From: Coprobacillus sp. CAG:605
GTDB taxonomy: Bacteria > Bacillota_I > Bacilli_A > RF39 > UBA660
Length of the DNA stretch: 64,000 bases
Reading direction: 5' to 3'
Assembly: GCA_000433255.1 (NCBI GenBank)
Contig: HF998226.1
Coordinates: 1 to 64,000 of the forward strand
Below the pieces are notes generated by a model. It was not told where the DNA came from. It worked only from the letters and a program-made list of their open reading frames with translations, and did not search any database. Positions 35,537 to 44,345 of this stretch are shown piece by piece. The position numbers and the translations under genes are program-made. Position 1 is the first letter of the stretch. Each line of letters opens with the position of its first letter.

Positions 35537-37357
35537 ATGAGTAAAATTATAGGTATTGATTTAGGTACAACTAACTCATGTGTAGCTGTATTAGAGGGTG
35601 GAGTTCCTCATGTTATTACAAATCCAGAAGGTAACAGAACAACTCCTTCAGTAGTAGCGTTTAAAGGTGACGAAGAATTAGTCGGTGAAACTGCTAAACG
35701 TCAAGCTGTAACTAACGTAAAAAATACAATTTCAAGTATCAAGAGAAAAATGGGTACTGATGAAAAAGTTGAAGCCAATGGCAAGTCATATACTCCAGAA
35801 GAAATTTCTGCTAAAATCTTAATGAAACTTAAGAGTGATGCTGAAAGCTATTTAGGAGAAAAAGTTACTAAAGCTGTTATCACAGTTCCCGCATACTTTA
35901 ACGATGCTCAAAGACAAGCAACTAAAAATGCTGGTAAAATTGCTGGCTTAGATGTTGAAAGAATTATCAACGAACCAACAGCTGCTGCCTTAGCATATGG
36001 TATTGATAAACAAGAAAAAACACATACTGTCTTAGTATACGACTTAGGTGGTGGTACATTTGATGTATCTATCCTAGAACTAGGTGATGGTGTTTTCGAA
36101 GTTAAATCAACTGCTGGTAATAACCATTTAGGTGGCGATGACTTCGATCAAAGAGTTATGGATTACTTAGTAAGTGAATTTAAAAAAGAAAATGGTATAG
36201 ATTTATCTAACGATAAAATGGCAATGCAAAGAATTAAAGATGCTGCTGAAAAAGCTAAAAAAGATTTGTCTGGTATGATGAGTGCTGAAATTTCTATTCC
36301 ATTCATTGCTCAAAGTGCTGAAGGACCATTACATTTAAATATGACTTTAAACAGAGCTAAATTTGAAGACTTAAATAAAGACTTATTTGATTCTACGTTA
36401 GATGCTGTTCATAAAGCCTTAAGTGATGCTAAATTAACTAACAATGATATCGATAAAGTATTATTAGTTGGTGGTTCAACAAGAATTCCTTATATTCAAG
36501 ATTTAGTTAAGAAAGAATTAGGCAAAGAACCTTCTAAAGAAGTTAACCCCGATGAAGTTGTTGCTATGGGTGCTGCTATCCAAGGTGGCGTTCTAACTGG
36601 TGAAGTTGACGACTTAGTATTATTAGACGTTACACCATTATCACTTGGTATTGAAACAATGGGAAATGTTATGACTGTTCTAATTCCAAGAAATACAACT
36701 ATTCCAACATCTAAATCTCAAGTATTCTCAACGGCTGCTGATAATCAACCTGCTGTAGATATCCATGTTCTACAAGGTGAAAGACCAATGGCTTCTGATA
36801 ACAAGACTTTAGGTAACTTCCGTCTAGACAGTATTCCTGCCGCACCACGTGGAGTTCCACAAATTGAAGTTAAATTTGATATTGATGCAAATGGTATTGT
36901 TAATGTTACTGCTAAAGATTTAGGAACTAACAAAGAACAATCTATTACAATTACTTCTTCAACTAACCTTAGTGATGAAGAAATCGAAAAGATGAGAAAA
37001 GAAGCTGAGGCTAATAAAGAAGCCGACGATAAGAAGAAAGCCTTAGCGGAAGCTAAAAATGAAGCTGATGCTACAATCTTCCAAACTGAAAAATCATTAA
37101 AAGATTTAGAAGGCAAAGTAAGCGACAGCGATAAAAAGTCAGCTGAAGATAAAATTGCTGAATTAAAGAAAACTTTAGAAAGTGATAATGTTGATGACAT
37201 TAAAGCTAAAACTAAAGAACTAAGCGATATAGCTATGAAATATGCCCAAAAAGTATATGAAGAAGCTGCTAAACAAAACCAAGCAAATAATGCCAATGAA
37301 ACTTCGAATACTGACTCTAAAGACGATGTCAAAGAAGCTAAATACGAAGAAAAATAA
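35537..37357 (+). CDS. dnaK: Chaperone DnaK (Hsp70)
   Basis: 606 aa with the N-terminal ATPase (IGIDLGTTNSCVAVLEGG; DLGGGTFDVSILELG; VLLVGGSTRIPYIQ), the DVTPLSLGIETMG linker region, substrate domain and helical lid with an Asn/Lys/Asp-rich tail lacking the Gram-negative EEVD-type ending. ATP-driven folding of unfolded proteins with GrpE and DnaJ. AAAGGAGAG precedes the ATG. The ATPase domain is the short Gram-positive type. Confidence 0.98.
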   Translation: MSKIIGIDLGTTNSCVAVLEGGVPHVITNPEGNRTTPSVVAFKGDEELVGETAKRQAVTNVKNTISSIKRKMGTDEKVEANGKSYTPEEISAKILMKLKSDAESYLGEKVTKAVITVPAYFNDAQRQATKNAGKIAGLDVERIINEPTAAALAYGIDKQEKTHTVLVYDLGGGTFDVSILELGDGVFEVKSTAGNNHLGGDDFDQRVMDYLVSEFKKENGIDLSNDKMAMQRIKDAAEKAKKDLSGMMSAEISIPFIAQSAEGPLHLNMTLNRAKFEDLNKDLFDSTLDAVHKALSDAKLTNNDIDKVLLVGGSTRIPYIQDLVKKELGKEPSKEVNPDEVVAMGAAIQGGVLTGEVDDLVLLDVTPLSLGIETMGNVMTVLIPRNTTIPTSKSQVFSTAADNQPAVDIHVLQGERPMASDNKTLGNFRLDSIPAAPRGVPQIEVKFDIDANGIVNVTAKDLGTNKEQSITITSSTNLSDEEIEKMRKEAEANKEADDKKKALAEAKNEADATIFQTEKSLKDLEGKVSDSDKKSAEDKIAELKKTLESDNVDDIKAKTKELSDIAMKYAQKVYEEAAKQNQANNANETSNTDSKDDVKEAKYEEK

Positions 37358-37370
37358 TTTGATAGATAAA

Positions 37371-37398
37371 GAAAAGTTCTAGGTGACTAGAACTTTTC
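37371..37398 (+). promoter_or_regulatory. Strong hairpin between dnaK and pepF
   Basis: A perfect 12-bp stem (37371-37382 / 37387-37398) closed by a GTGA (GNRA-class) tetraloop. Only four T occur at the 3' arm, followed by C. It may be a partial terminator or a 3' stabiliser that raises dnaK relative to pepF-dnaJ. Confidence 0.6.
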
Positions 37399-37422
37399 GA
37401 CCATAATAGAAAAGGATAATTT

Positions 37423-39228
37423 ATGAAAAGATGCGAAGTTAAAGAAAATGCTAAATGGAATTTAGAGTATTTCTTTAAAAACACTGAAGAATATAAAAAT
37501 AGTATTTTAAAAACAAAAGAACTATTAAAAGAATTAGTTAGTATGAAAGGATCTCTTACTAAGGATAAAGAAAACTTTTATAAGTTTTTAACATTAGATG
37601 ATGAAATAGAAAAAAAATTAGAAAACATATATGTATATTCTTACCTTAATCATTATAGTGATACCAACGACGAGTTTGGTAAGAAACTAAAAAATCAAGC
37701 TGATAAACTAGAAGAAAAAGTTGCTAATGAAACTTCATTTATTAGAAGTGAATTACTAAGTAATGATTATGACTACATCTTAAACTTAATGGCAAATGAT
37801 AAAAGATTTGATGAATATCGCTTCAGCATTGAAAAAATGTTTCGCTATAAAAATCATACCTTAAGTGAAGCCGAAGAAAGGATAATTTCTTTAGCGTCCA
37901 ATGCCTTAGGAACAGCTGATAATGCTTTTTCGGCTTTAGATAATGCCGATGTTAACTTTGGTAAAATCATGATTGATGGGGAAGAGGTCGAACTAACTCA
38001 TAGCAACTATATTAAGCTAATTGGTCATAAGAATCAAAATACTCGTAAAAGAGTATTTGAACAATACTATAAATACTATGTCGACCATAAAGAAACCATT
38101 GCTGAACTATATAAAGGTCAAGTAAAACAAGATATCTTCTATAGTACTATTAGAAAATATCATAGTCCTTTAGAGGCCTCCTTATATGGCGATAACATAA
38201 ATGTTGAAGTTTATAAAAACTTAATTAATACCATTCATGAAAACCTTGAACCTATATACGAATACATGAAAGTTCGTAAAGACTACATGGGTGTAAAAGA
38301 ACTTCATATGTATGATATCTATACCGATTTAATTAAAGAGGATCCTAAGACATTTACTTATGAAGAAGCTAAAGCTAAAGTTTTAGAAGCTTTAAAACCC
38401 CTAGGAGATACCTACATTAAAGATTTAAAAAATATTTTTGATAGTTCTAGAGTAGATGTTTATCCTAACGATGGTAAAAGAAGTGGTGCTTATCAGTGGG
38501 GTAGTTATTATGCCGGACCATTTGTTTCCACAAACTTTGACGGCACCGAAGATAGTGTTAGTACCATAGCCCATGAACTAGGCCATGCCATGCATTCTTT
38601 CTATTCTAAGAAAAATCAATGCCATACTAACGCTAACTACCCAATATTCCTAGCTGAAATTGCTTCAACGGTAAATGAAGTATTATTAAGTGAATATAAT
38701 ATTAAAAATGCTCAAAATGATACCGAAAAGCTTCTATATCTAACGGATTTCCTGGATAAATTTAGAGCGACAGTTTATCGTCAAACAATGTTTGCCGAAT
38801 TTGAAATGTTAATCCATGATATGGAACAAAAAGGCAATGCCCTAACAAGTGAAACTTTGTATCAAACATATTACAACTTAAATAAATTATATTATGGTGA
38901 TAATGTTATAAGTGATAAATTAATTGGTTATGAATGGTCAAGAATCCCTCATTTTTATACACCATTTTATGTGTATAAATATGCAACAGGATTTATGGCA
39001 GCTGTATCAATAGCAACTGATATTTTAAATAACAAACCACAATCTTTAGAAAACTATCTAAACTTCTTAGCTAGTGGTTGTAGTAAATATCCATTAGATA
39101 CTTTAAAAGCCTGCGGTGTTGACATGACTACCAAAGAGCCAATTGAAAAATCTATCGAATTATTTAAAAATAGATTAAAAATGGTTGAAGAAATAATTAA
39201 GAAGGAGGAAGAATATGGCAAAGAATAA
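37423..39228 (+). CDS. pepF: Oligoendopeptidase F (M3B metallopeptidase)
   Basis: 601 aa, the normal PepF length. Zinc motif H384-E385-x2-H388 lies in AHELGHAMHSF, with a downstream Glu in the ANYPIFLAEIASTVNE segment. It is a cytoplasmic zinc endopeptidase degrading oligopeptides. The gene is inserted between dnaK and dnaJ and overlaps the dnaJ start by 14 bp, so it is translationally coupled to a chaperone gene, suggesting peptide clearance is co-induced with refolding under heat stress. That functional link is inference. ATG follows AAAGGA. Confidence 0.95.
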   Translation: MKRCEVKENAKWNLEYFFKNTEEYKNSILKTKELLKELVSMKGSLTKDKENFYKFLTLDDEIEKKLENIYVYSYLNHYSDTNDEFGKKLKNQADKLEEKVANETSFIRSELLSNDYDYILNLMANDKRFDEYRFSIEKMFRYKNHTLSEAEERIISLASNALGTADNAFSALDNADVNFGKIMIDGEEVELTHSNYIKLIGHKNQNTRKRVFEQYYKYYVDHKETIAELYKGQVKQDIFYSTIRKYHSPLEASLYGDNINVEVYKNLINTIHENLEPIYEYMKVRKDYMGVKELHMYDIYTDLIKEDPKTFTYEEAKAKVLEALKPLGDTYIKDLKNIFDSSRVDVYPNDGKRSGAYQWGSYYAGPFVSTNFDGTEDSVSTIAHELGHAMHSFYSKKNQCHTNANYPIFLAEIASTVNEVLLSEYNIKNAQNDTEKLLYLTDFLDKFRATVYRQTMFAEFEMLIHDMEQKGNALTSETLYQTYYNLNKLYYGDNVISDKLIGYEWSRIPHFYTPFYVYKYATGFMAAVSIATDILNNKPQSLENYLNFLASGCSKYPLDTLKACGVDMTTKEPIEKSIELFKNRLKMVEEIIKKEEEYGKE

Positions 39229-40351
39229 AGATTATTATGAAACATTAGGAGTTTCTAAGACTGCTACTCAAGACGAAATAAAATCAGCCTTTAGAAAATT
39301 AGCTAAAAAATATCACCCTGATATTAATAAAGAACCGGGAGCTGAAGAAAAATTCAAAGAAATAGGGGAAGCTTATTCTATATTAGGCGACCCCGAAAAA
39401 CGTAAGACTTATGACCAATTTGGCTCAGCTGCTTTTGAACAAGGAGGCGCGGGAGCTGGTGGGTTCCAAGGTCAAGGATTTGGTGGTTTCTCATTCGACG
39501 ATGATATCTTTAAAGATTTATTTGGTAGTGCCTTTGGACAATCATTTAATTTTGGCGGTGGAAGAAGTAGCCGAAGTACTAATAGACCTACTAAAGGTGA
39601 AGATAGCCTAGTTAGAATTAACTTAACTTTTGATGAAGCCGTATTCGGTTGTCATAAAACTATATCTATCGACTTAAACGAAAAATGTAGTGAATGTAAT
39701 GGTGCTGGTGGTTTTGATGCCAAAACTTGCCCTACATGTGGTGGCCAAGGCCGTGTAGTTGAATCTCGTCAAACTTTATTTGGCATGTTCCAACAAGAAA
39801 CTATCTGCCCTGATTGTAATGGTAGTGGCAAAACTTATGCTAGAGTATGTTCAAATTGTCGTGGTAAAGGTTTTTATACTAAGAAAAAAGATATCGAAAT
39901 TGAAATTCCTGCTGGAGTTGATACCGGAACCCAATTAAGAATAAGTGGCAAAGGTTCAGCTGGTAAAAATGGTGGCCCAAACGGCGACATTTATATCGAA
40001 TTTAAAGTTAAAGAACACCCATTATTCGAACGTAAAGATGACGATATTTACTTACAACTTCCAATAACTATTACTGATGCTATCTTAGGATGCAAAAAAG
40101 AAATACCTACTATCTATGGTAATGTAGTTATGGCCATAGATGCTGGTACCCAAAATGATACTAAACTTCGTATCAAAGGAAAAGGTGTTGAAAACCCTAA
40201 CAGTGGCCGTAAAGGTGATATGTACATAATAGTTAACGTAGTCGTTCCAACTAAACTAGATCGTAATCAAAAAGAATTAATCAAACAATTAAGTGAAACG
40301 GATTTAGAAAATAGTAGTGAATTTAAAACTATCAAGAAATACATGGATTAG
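39215..40351 (+). CDS. dnaJ: Co-chaperone DnaJ (Hsp40)
   Basis: 378 aa, class A DnaJ: J domain with YHPDINKEPG (HPD intact), G/F-rich linker (AGAGGFQGQGFGGFSFDD), four CxxCxGxG zinc repeats (CSECNGAG, CPTCGGQG, CPDCNGSG, CSNCRGKG) and C-terminal substrate domains. It delivers substrates to DnaK and stimulates its ATPase. The start lies inside the end of pepF (GGAGGA at 39203-39208). The intact HPDINK here contrasts with the TAA at the same Lys in the J-domain gene at 7.7 kb. Confidence 0.97.
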   Translation: MAKNKDYYETLGVSKTATQDEIKSAFRKLAKKYHPDINKEPGAEEKFKEIGEAYSILGDPEKRKTYDQFGSAAFEQGGAGAGGFQGQGFGGFSFDDDIFKDLFGSAFGQSFNFGGGRSSRSTNRPTKGEDSLVRINLTFDEAVFGCHKTISIDLNEKCSECNGAGGFDAKTCPTCGGQGRVVESRQTLFGMFQQETICPDCNGSGKTYARVCSNCRGKGFYTKKKDIEIEIPAGVDTGTQLRISGKGSAGKNGGPNGDIYIEFKVKEHPLFERKDDDIYLQLPITITDAILGCKKEIPTIYGNVVMAIDAGTQNDTKLRIKGKGVENPNSGRKGDMYIIVNVVVPTKLDRNQKELIKQLSETDLENSSEFKTIKKYMD

Positions 40352-40367
40352 TAACATAATCCTTTTT
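40345..40367 (+). terminator. Terminator of the hrcA-dnaJ operon
   Basis: GGATTA (40345-40350) pairs with TAATCC (40357-40362), then five T. Stem overlaps the dnaJ stop. Confidence 0.75.
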
Positions 40368-40422
40368 CTTTTGTCAAAATTTGTTAAATAAAGTAAAATT
40401 TTTAAAAATTAGCTTTAGCAAG

Positions 40423-40451
40423 TTGTAAAATAATAATTATCTTGATATACT
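40423..40451 (+). promoter_or_regulatory. Promoter of the surface-protein gene at 40472
   Basis: -35 TTGTAA (40423-40428), 17-bp spacer, -10 TATACT (40446-40451), extended TG. Confidence 0.65.
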
Positions 40452-40471
40452 TTACTTAGAGGTAATAGCAT

Positions 40472-41770
40472 ATGAGGAAAAAATACAAGACAACTTTACT
40501 TTTATTAGCAATTCTTTTACTAATTAGTATCGGTGTCTCTATCTCTTATGCCCATTACGAAAAAACTTTACAAAATAATCCCAATGACACTTTAGTAACC
40601 TCCGATGAATATCTAAGTATCAACTATTTAGACGGTAATTATTATGATATTAAATCCTTTAAAGAAGGGGATACCATTGTTAAAAAAATATCTATTACTA
40701 ATGTAACTACTAAAGAACTATATGTTACCATTGCCCTAATGGATATTAACAAAGAAACTCATGATTTAAATGTTCGCTTAGTAGATAAAGATAATAAAGA
40801 AGTATATAATGAATCTTTAGGTAATATCGATACCGAACTTATTAAAACTAAAGAACTAGCAGCGGGTCAAACCATGTCTTATACTGTTTATCTAACCTAT
40901 AATGGAAAAGAAGACAACTATGGCTTAACTGCCAATCTAATCGCTTATAAAGAATTAATAAAAAAGGATCGTAAAACTTTAAAAGAACTAATTTTAGCTA
41001 ATAATAACTTAAGTCAATTACAAACTAACATTGGGGAAGTTGCTACTAACCCTGAAGGTTTAATAGAAGTCCAAAATGATACGGCTTCAACTTACTACTT
41101 TAGAGGTTCTGTAACTAATAACTACGTTAAATTTGCTAATGTAATGTTTAGAATCGTTAGAATAAATGAAGATGGCTCAGTAAGATTAATAACTGATAAT
41201 CTTCTAGATAATAAAGTTCCATATAAAAAGACTGTCTCCGATATCGAAGATGCCGGAAATGTTCTTCTAAGTACCTCAACAATTAAAGAAACCTTAGACG
41301 ACTTTTATAACAATACCCTAAGTGATTATCAAAAATACGTTGTTGATTCTAACTTTTGTAGTGAAAATACATACTACATCGAAGAAGAAAATAAAAAACT
41401 ATTTACTTCTTATAACCGAATTATTAATGAAACAACAGCTTCACTATCTTGTAGTGGTACCCTAGAACAATCTAAAGTGGGCTTACTAAGTATTGATGAA
41501 GCCATATATGCTGGCGCTAGTAAAAATGGCACTAATACTTCATATTATCTATATAATCCTAATATTACATCTACTTGGTGGACATTAACCGGTAGCCAAG
41601 TCTTACTAAATAATAATGCTGTTGATAATTTTGCTATTGGCATAACTGGAGAAATTCTAAGTGAAACAAAAATAACATCAAACCAAGGTATTAGGCCAGT
41701 AATTTCTTTAGATAAAACAGTAAGCGCTAGTGGTTCTGGTACTTATGAAGATCCATATGTAATTGAGTAG
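40472..41770 (+). CDS. Membrane-anchored or secreted surface protein
   Basis: 432 aa. An N-terminal hydrophobic segment after KKYK (about 8-26, ending in Ser-Tyr-Ala) is either a signal peptide or an anchor. Residues 45-170 look like a beta-sandwich (VKKISITNVTTKELYVTIALMD ... MSYTVYLTYNG). Residues 200-432 form a Trp/Tyr/Asn-rich domain ending in GIRPVISLDKTVSASGSGTYEDPYVIE, the closing pattern of DUF6273-like domains in Firmicutes surface proteins. Four Cys-poor exported regions fit a Gram-positive surface. Function unknown; own promoter and terminator. Confidence 0.75.
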   Translation: MRKKYKTTLLLLAILLLISIGVSISYAHYEKTLQNNPNDTLVTSDEYLSINYLDGNYYDIKSFKEGDTIVKKISITNVTTKELYVTIALMDINKETHDLNVRLVDKDNKEVYNESLGNIDTELIKTKELAAGQTMSYTVYLTYNGKEDNYGLTANLIAYKELIKKDRKTLKELILANNNLSQLQTNIGEVATNPEGLIEVQNDTASTYYFRGSVTNNYVKFANVMFRIVRINEDGSVRLITDNLLDNKVPYKKTVSDIEDAGNVLLSTSTIKETLDDFYNNTLSDYQKYVVDSNFCSENTYYIEEENKKLFTSYNRIINETTASLSCSGTLEQSKVGLLSIDEAIYAGASKNGTNTSYYLYNPNITSTWWTLTGSQVLLNNNAVDNFAIGITGEILSETKITSNQGIRPVISLDKTVSASGSGTYEDPYVIE

Positions 41771-41791
41771 TAGATTATCTACTATTTTTTC
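41768..41791 (+). terminator. Terminator of the surface-protein gene
   Basis: TAGTAGA (41768-41774) pairs with TCTACTA (41778-41784), then six T, overlapping the stop codon. Confidence 0.75.
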
Positions 41792-41802
41792 TTTAAATTA
41801 AT

Positions 41803-41831
41803 TTGACAAACTGAGTACTTTATGCTAAAGT
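41803..41831 (+). promoter_or_regulatory. Promoter of the gene at 41856
   Basis: -35 TTGACA (41803-41808), 17-bp spacer, -10 TAAAGT (41826-41831), extended TG. Confidence 0.8.
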
Positions 41832-41855
41832 ATAAAGTCCTTGGAGGGGATTATA

Positions 41856-42257
41856 ATGAATAAAATTAATGATTTAGAAAGAGCCAAAATTCTTGAGACT
41901 AAGTATTACTGTGGAATGGTGCCTTACGTTCTTGGAGCTCACGGTCTAGTAGGATTCGATGGTAATGAAAGAAATTTAGATAATCTTTTAGATAATATCG
42001 TCTCACCAGTAGAATACCCAAAAACCCCATATAATACTGATGAAATTTCGCTAATAGTTTACCCAGAAAATGAAAACACCTTACGTTTAGAATTCAATAT
42101 TGTCTCACGTTTAAATATGAATTCCAAAGTAAAAACTATTAATATAACATATAAAAGAGGACAAAGGTTATTTTTAACTGCTAATCCTGATTTCACTCAA
42201 ACTAATAATTATTGTGAACAAATACCATCTCAAGCAAGAACACTTAAAATAAGATAG
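41856..42257 (+). CDS. Small hypothetical protein
   Basis: 133 aa from ATG 41856 (TTGGAGGGG site; the TTG at 41841 belongs to that site). No known family. Mixed alpha/beta, cytoplasmic, with segments YYCGMVPYVLGAHGLVGFDG and ISLIVYPENENTLRLEFNIV. It has its own strong promoter and terminator just upstream of the rpsB leader. Function unknown. Confidence 0.75.
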   Translation: MNKINDLERAKILETKYYCGMVPYVLGAHGLVGFDGNERNLDNLLDNIVSPVEYPKTPYNTDEISLIVYPENENTLRLEFNIVSRLNMNSKVKTINITYKRGQRLFLTANPDFTQTNNYCEQIPSQARTLKIR

Positions 42258-42277
42258 GAAAAACTTGCAAAATTCAT

Positions 42278-42308
42278 AAAAATCCCCTTGTTATTGGGGA
42301 TTTTTTTT
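42278..42308 (+). terminator. Terminator upstream of the rpsB leader
   Basis: AAAAATCCCC (42278-42287) pairs with GGGGATTTTT (42296-42305) around an 8-nt loop, with further T. Confidence 0.92.
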
Positions 42309-42345
42309 GATACAATAACCTTGGCTTTAAAAACCAAATATTCAT

Positions 42346-42405
42346 ATTTACTTAGAGATATCCTCGAGTGCCGAAGAGGTGAGGGTAACTTGTTTGAAAG
42401 TAAAT
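42346..42405 (+). ncRNA. Candidate structured leader of rpsB-tsf
   Basis: ATTTACTT (42346-42353) pairs with AAGTAAAT (42398-42405), enclosing CCTC (42362-42365) / GAGG (42376-42379) and a GA/GG-rich stretch that is more GC-rich than its surroundings. It ends 27 bp before the S2 start. This could be an autoregulatory S2-binding leader; the promoter is not obvious and the fold is unproven. Confidence 0.45.
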
Positions 42406-42432
42406 AGAAGCATAACGAAGGAGGGATTTTTA

Positions 42433-43329
42433 ATGGCTGTAGTTTCTATTAGTAATTTATTAGAAGCTGGGGTTCATTTTGGTCATCAAACCAAAAGATG
42501 GAATCCAAAAATGAAGGAATATATCTTCACAACAAGAGATGATATTTATATCATTGATTTACAAAAAACTTTAGCGTGCATGGAAGAAGCATACGCTGCA
42601 ATTAGTGAAATTGCTAAAAATGGTGGTACTTTCTTATTTGTAGGTACTAAAAAACAAGCTCAAGAAGCAGCTTTAGAAAATGCTACACGTTCTAACTCAT
42701 ACTATGTAACTCAAAGATGGTTAGGTGGAACATTAACAAACTTCAGAACTATTAGAAGAAGAGTTAAGAGATTAGAAGAAATCGAAAAAATGGAAGAAAA
42801 TGGTACATTCGATGTATTACCTAAAAAAGAAGTTATTCAAATTAAGAAAGAATATGAAAAATTAAATAACTTACTAGGTGGTATTAGAGAAATGACTAAA
42901 TTACCACAAGCTTTAATTATCGTTGATCCTAAAAAAGAATACAACGCTATAAGAGAAGCTAGAAAACTAAACATTCCTATTTTTGGTATCGTTGATACTA
43001 ACTGTGATCCAGATGACGTTGATTACGTAATTCCAGGTAATGACGATGCTGTAAGAGCTGTAAAAGTTGTTATTGGTGCTTTAACTAATGCTATTTGTGA
43101 AGCTAATGGACTTGAAGTAATTGATTATGTAACAGAAGTAAAAGATGTTGCTAAAGACGATAAAAAAGAAGAAAAAAAAGCTCTAAAAAAAGAACTTGAA
43201 GAAATCAAAAAAGAAGATGAATTAGAAGCTAAATCTTTAACTGAACTTAAAGCTATGGCTAAAGAAGCTAAGATTAAAGGTTATTCTACAATGAAAAAAG
43301 AAGAATTAATTGCATCTTTAAATAAATAA
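42433..43329 (+). CDS. rpsB: Ribosomal protein uS2 with a Rho_N/SAP-like C-terminal extension
   Basis: 298 aa from ATG 42433 (GGAGGG site; the GTG at 42379 lies inside the leader and lacks a site). Residues 1 to about 232 are canonical S2 (MAVVSISNLLEAGVHFGHQTKRWNPKM; GGTLTNFRTI; DTNCDPDDVDYVIPGNDDA). A Lys/Glu-rich linker is followed by a helix-extended-loop-helix unit at about 264-298 (SLTELKAMAKEAKIKGYST ... KKEELIASL) of the Rho_N/SAP type, which usually contacts nucleic acids. It is the first gene of the standard rpsB-tsf pair. Confidence 0.96.
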   Translation: MAVVSISNLLEAGVHFGHQTKRWNPKMKEYIFTTRDDIYIIDLQKTLACMEEAYAAISEIAKNGGTFLFVGTKKQAQEAALENATRSNSYYVTQRWLGGTLTNFRTIRRRVKRLEEIEKMEENGTFDVLPKKEVIQIKKEYEKLNNLLGGIREMTKLPQALIIVDPKKEYNAIREARKLNIPIFGIVDTNCDPDDVDYVIPGNDDAVRAVKVVIGALTNAICEANGLEVIDYVTEVKDVAKDDKKEEKKALKKELEEIKKEDELEAKSLTELKAMAKEAKIKGYSTMKKEELIASLNK

Positions 43330-43349
43330 TAAAAATAGGAGGAATAATT

Positions 43350-44228
43350 ATGATAAGTGCAAAAGAAGTTAATGAATTAAGAAAAACTACTGGTGCCGGC
43401 ATGATGGATTGTAAAAAAGCTTTAGAAGCCACAAATGGCGACATGAATGCTGCTATGGGCTGGCTAAGAGAAAAAGGTATTGCTAAAGCTAATAAAAAAG
43501 AAGCTAGAATTGCTGCTGAAGGACTTGCTAATATCTATGTAGATGGTAACAAAGCCGTAATCCTTGAAGTTAATTCAGAAACAGATTTTGTTTCTAAAAA
43601 TGATGAATTTAAGAGTATGATTGAAAACATTGGTAAGACATTACTTACTAGTGATGCTAAAACTTTAGAAGAAGCTAATGCTCTAAAATTCGAAGAAGGA
43701 ACTATCGCTGATTATATTGTTAATAAAACAGCTAAAATTGGTGAAAAACTTTCTTTAAGAAGATTTGAAATTATTACTAAGAGTGATAATGAAGAATTTG
43801 GTTCATACCTACATATGGGTGGAAAAATTGCTGTTCTTACAGTAGTTGAAGGCGCTAATAGCGAAGTTGCTAAAGATGTAGCAATGCAAGCTGCTGCTAT
43901 GAAACCACAATATACATTTGAAACTGATGTTCCAGAAGAAGTTGTTGCCAAAGAAAAAGAAACTTTAAAAGTTGAAGCAATGAACGAAGGAAAACCAGCT
44001 GAAATTGCTGAAAAAATGGTTATTGGTAGATTAAAGAAATTCTTCAAAGAAATTTGTTTAGAAGACCAAGAATTTATTAAAGATGGTTCTGTAGATGTTA
44101 AAACTTACATCAAAAATAACGGTGGTAAGTTAGTTAAAATGGTTCGTTATGAAGTAGGAGAAGGAATTGAAAAAAGACAAGAAAACTTTGCTGAAGAAGT
44201 TATGAACCAAGTTAATGGCACTAAATAA
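43350..44228 (+). CDS. tsf: Elongation factor Ts
   Basis: 292 aa, typical EF-Ts. N-terminal UBA-like domain with VNELRKTTGAGMMDCKKAL; core with VILEVNSETDFVSKNDEF, the TDFV motif inserted into EF-Tu; C-terminal module ending in VGEGIEKRQENFAEEV. It exchanges GDP for GTP on EF-Tu. GGAGGA precedes the ATG; 20 bp after rpsB and followed by a strong terminator. Confidence 0.98.
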   Translation: MISAKEVNELRKTTGAGMMDCKKALEATNGDMNAAMGWLREKGIAKANKKEARIAAEGLANIYVDGNKAVILEVNSETDFVSKNDEFKSMIENIGKTLLTSDAKTLEEANALKFEEGTIADYIVNKTAKIGEKLSLRRFEIITKSDNEEFGSYLHMGGKIAVLTVVEGANSEVAKDVAMQAAAMKPQYTFETDVPEEVVAKEKETLKVEAMNEGKPAEIAEKMVIGRLKKFFKEICLEDQEFIKDGSVDVKTYIKNNGGKLVKMVRYEVGEGIEKRQENFAEEVMNQVNGTK

Positions 44229-44244
44229 TTGTCAATAATTGCGT

Positions 44245-44271
44245 AAAGTCAGAGGTAGCTCTGGCTTTTTA
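44245..44271 (+). terminator. Terminator of rpsB-tsf
   Basis: AAAGTCAGAG (44245-44254), GTAG loop, CTCTGGCTTT (44259-44268; one G-T pair), then T-run. Confidence 0.9.
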
Positions 44272-44283
44272 AATACAATAATG

Positions 44284-44312
44284 TTTACAAAAAATAGAAA
44301 TTAGAGTACTAT
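44284..44312 (+). promoter_or_regulatory. Promoter of rsmH-ftsL-pbpB
   Basis: -35 TTTACA (44284-44289), 17-bp spacer, -10 TACTAT (44307-44312). No mraZ gene or MraZ-type repeat box is seen between promoter and rsmH. Confidence 0.7.
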
Positions 44313-44345
44313 TATATTAGATAAGTCTATAAAGAAGGTGAATTA

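Noticed and set aside
36745..37332. Long antisense open frame opposite dnaK
   Set aside because: Shadow of the dnaK coding sequence; Ser/Leu-rich composition and no ribosome-binding site.
40405..40430. TTAGC-containing sequence before the surface-protein gene as a third CIRCE site
   Set aside because: The right arm GAGTGCTAA is absent; only TTAGC matches.
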